From NCBI GenBank assembly GCA_026388445.1, contig JAPLJU010000126.1, positions 1 through 5,210 of the forward strand: a DNA stretch of 5,210 nt, in the 5' to 3' direction. Below the pieces are notes generated by a model that worked only from the letters and a program-made list of their open reading frames with translations, was not told the origin of the DNA and did not search any database. The position numbers were made by a program, and so were the translations under genes. This DNA comes from Deltaproteobacteria bacterium (GTDB lineage Bacteria; Desulfobacterota; Syntrophia; Syntrophales; UBA2192). Shown here piece by piece: positions 4,654 to 5,210 of the stretch (the first letter of the stretch is position 1; every line of letters starts with the position of its first letter).

Positions 4654-5145
4654 ATGGACCTTACGGTGTTTGAAAAGATGGACGAGTCCGAGTTGAGGTC
4701 CTATCTCGAGTTTCTGCTATGGAATTACCGGGTCGTTGACGGCTTCTGGTTCCTTTACGTCTCCGAACAGTTCAGCCAGCAAGCGGCCGAGCGCATCAAT
4801 GAACGGGTCTGGGGAAAGGTCCCGGAGCTTGTCGCGAAGGATTTCATCAGGCGGTTCAAGATTGAGGAAAGGGGTCTGAAGGGATTCTTGAAGGCCCTGC
4901 GGCTCTTTCCGTGGTGCATCATCATCGGTTACGATATCGAAGAAAAGCCCGATGAGGTCATCATTTCGGTCCCCCGCTGTGCACCCCAGGTCGCACGGGT
5001 CAAAAAGGGATTGACCGAGTTCGAGTGCAAGACCATGCATCAGAGCGAATTCGACAGCTTCGCCCGCGTCATCGATGACCGTATCCGGGTGGAGTGCCTC
5101 TTCGCACCGCCGGACTCCCATCCACCGGGATGCTTCTGCAAATGA
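4654..5145 (+). CDS. DUF6125-like protein of unknown function
   Basis: A 163-residue soluble protein without signal peptide or membrane segment. It resembles a family I know as DUF6125: an N-terminal helical part (SELRSYLEFLLWNYRVVDGFWFLYV, about 12-36), then E-x-F...A-x-x-IN-x-x-VW at 38-53, LK-ALRLFPWCI at 79-89, a beta part with VPRCAPQVARVKKGLTEFECK at 106-126, and RVECLFAPPDSHP at 145-157. Conserved-looking cysteines are C109, C125 and C148, with C160 and C162 (G-C-F-C-K) at the very end. Family members as I recall them end in a W-C-x-W-x-F type segment, so this tail is slightly short or divergent. Some relatives have been linked to the L-2-amino-thiazoline-4-carboxylate hydrolase fold, but that is not a basis for assigning activity here. 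The clustered Cys and His (H129, H156) could bind a metal, which is inference. It lies 147 bases after ppsR with no terminator between, so cotranscription is possible. The protein is complete. Confidence 0.7.
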   Translation: MDLTVFEKMDESELRSYLEFLLWNYRVVDGFWFLYVSEQFSQQAAERINERVWGKVPELVAKDFIRRFKIEERGLKGFLKALRLFPWCIIIGYDIEEKPDEVIISVPRCAPQVARVKKGLTEFECKTMHQSEFDSFARVIDDRIRVECLFAPPDSHPPGCFCK

Positions 5146-5210
5146 CGCTTCACCCTTGAGGACCACCCCCGCAAATAACCCGCCGAGCGGCTCTGTGGAG
5201 ACAGCATCAT
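5146..5210. other. Downstream flank, no feature seen
   Basis: The last 65 bases carry no hairpin with a T-tract and no convincing start site. A short GCC-GAGC-GGC-type inverted repeat is too weak to call a terminator. Confidence 0.4.

Overview
This 5.2 kb window looks like an ordinary chromosomal stretch of a Gram-negative bacterium with moderately high GC. The lineage is probably deltaproteobacterial (Desulfobacterota-like), but that is an inference from the gene mix: an exported beta-barrel, a lipobox lipoprotein, DUF2147, a PpsR-type regulator and a DUF6125-like protein. No rRNA, 16S or tRNA is present to settle it. There are no insertion sequences, phage genes, CRISPR repeats or tRNAs.

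Layout from left to right. The 3' end of a gene resembling rmuC (1-135, +) is followed by a strong intrinsic terminator (178-217). A GC-rich, hairpin-rich leader precedes an exported eight-strand beta-barrel protein (405-1124, +). A small acidic protein of unknown function follows (1192-1455, +). The next 340 bases have no confident gene. They hold an AT-rich palindromic segment and then a tight cluster of four DnaA-box-like sequences, three of them on a 12-bp period. A lipoprotein with a coiled coil, a Pro/Ala/Glu/Lys linker and a LytR_C-like domain (1799-2440, +) meets a convergent gene for an exported DUF2147 protein (2546-3010, -), with a strong hairpin terminator between them.

The region 3011-3675 is AT-rich in its first part. 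It appears to hold a previously easy-to-miss 49-codon gene on the minus strand (3273-3422) with its own ribosome-binding site and a plausible promoter. That promoter lies back to back with a very good sigma70 promoter for ppsR, and short perfect palindromes lie between and within them. The pyruvate,water dikinase / PEP synthase regulatory protein PpsR (3676-4506, +) follows, then a DUF6125-like cytosolic protein (4654-5145, +).

Functionally, the first half is dominated by cell-envelope proteins (outer-membrane barrel, lipoprotein, periplasmic DUF2147). The second half concerns central carbon metabolism: PpsR switches PEP synthase on and off, at the branch between glycolysis and gluconeogenesis. 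Its target enzyme is not encoded here. No complete novel system is evident. The items most worth a second look are the hidden 49-aa gene with its divergent promoter region and the DnaA-box-like cluster.
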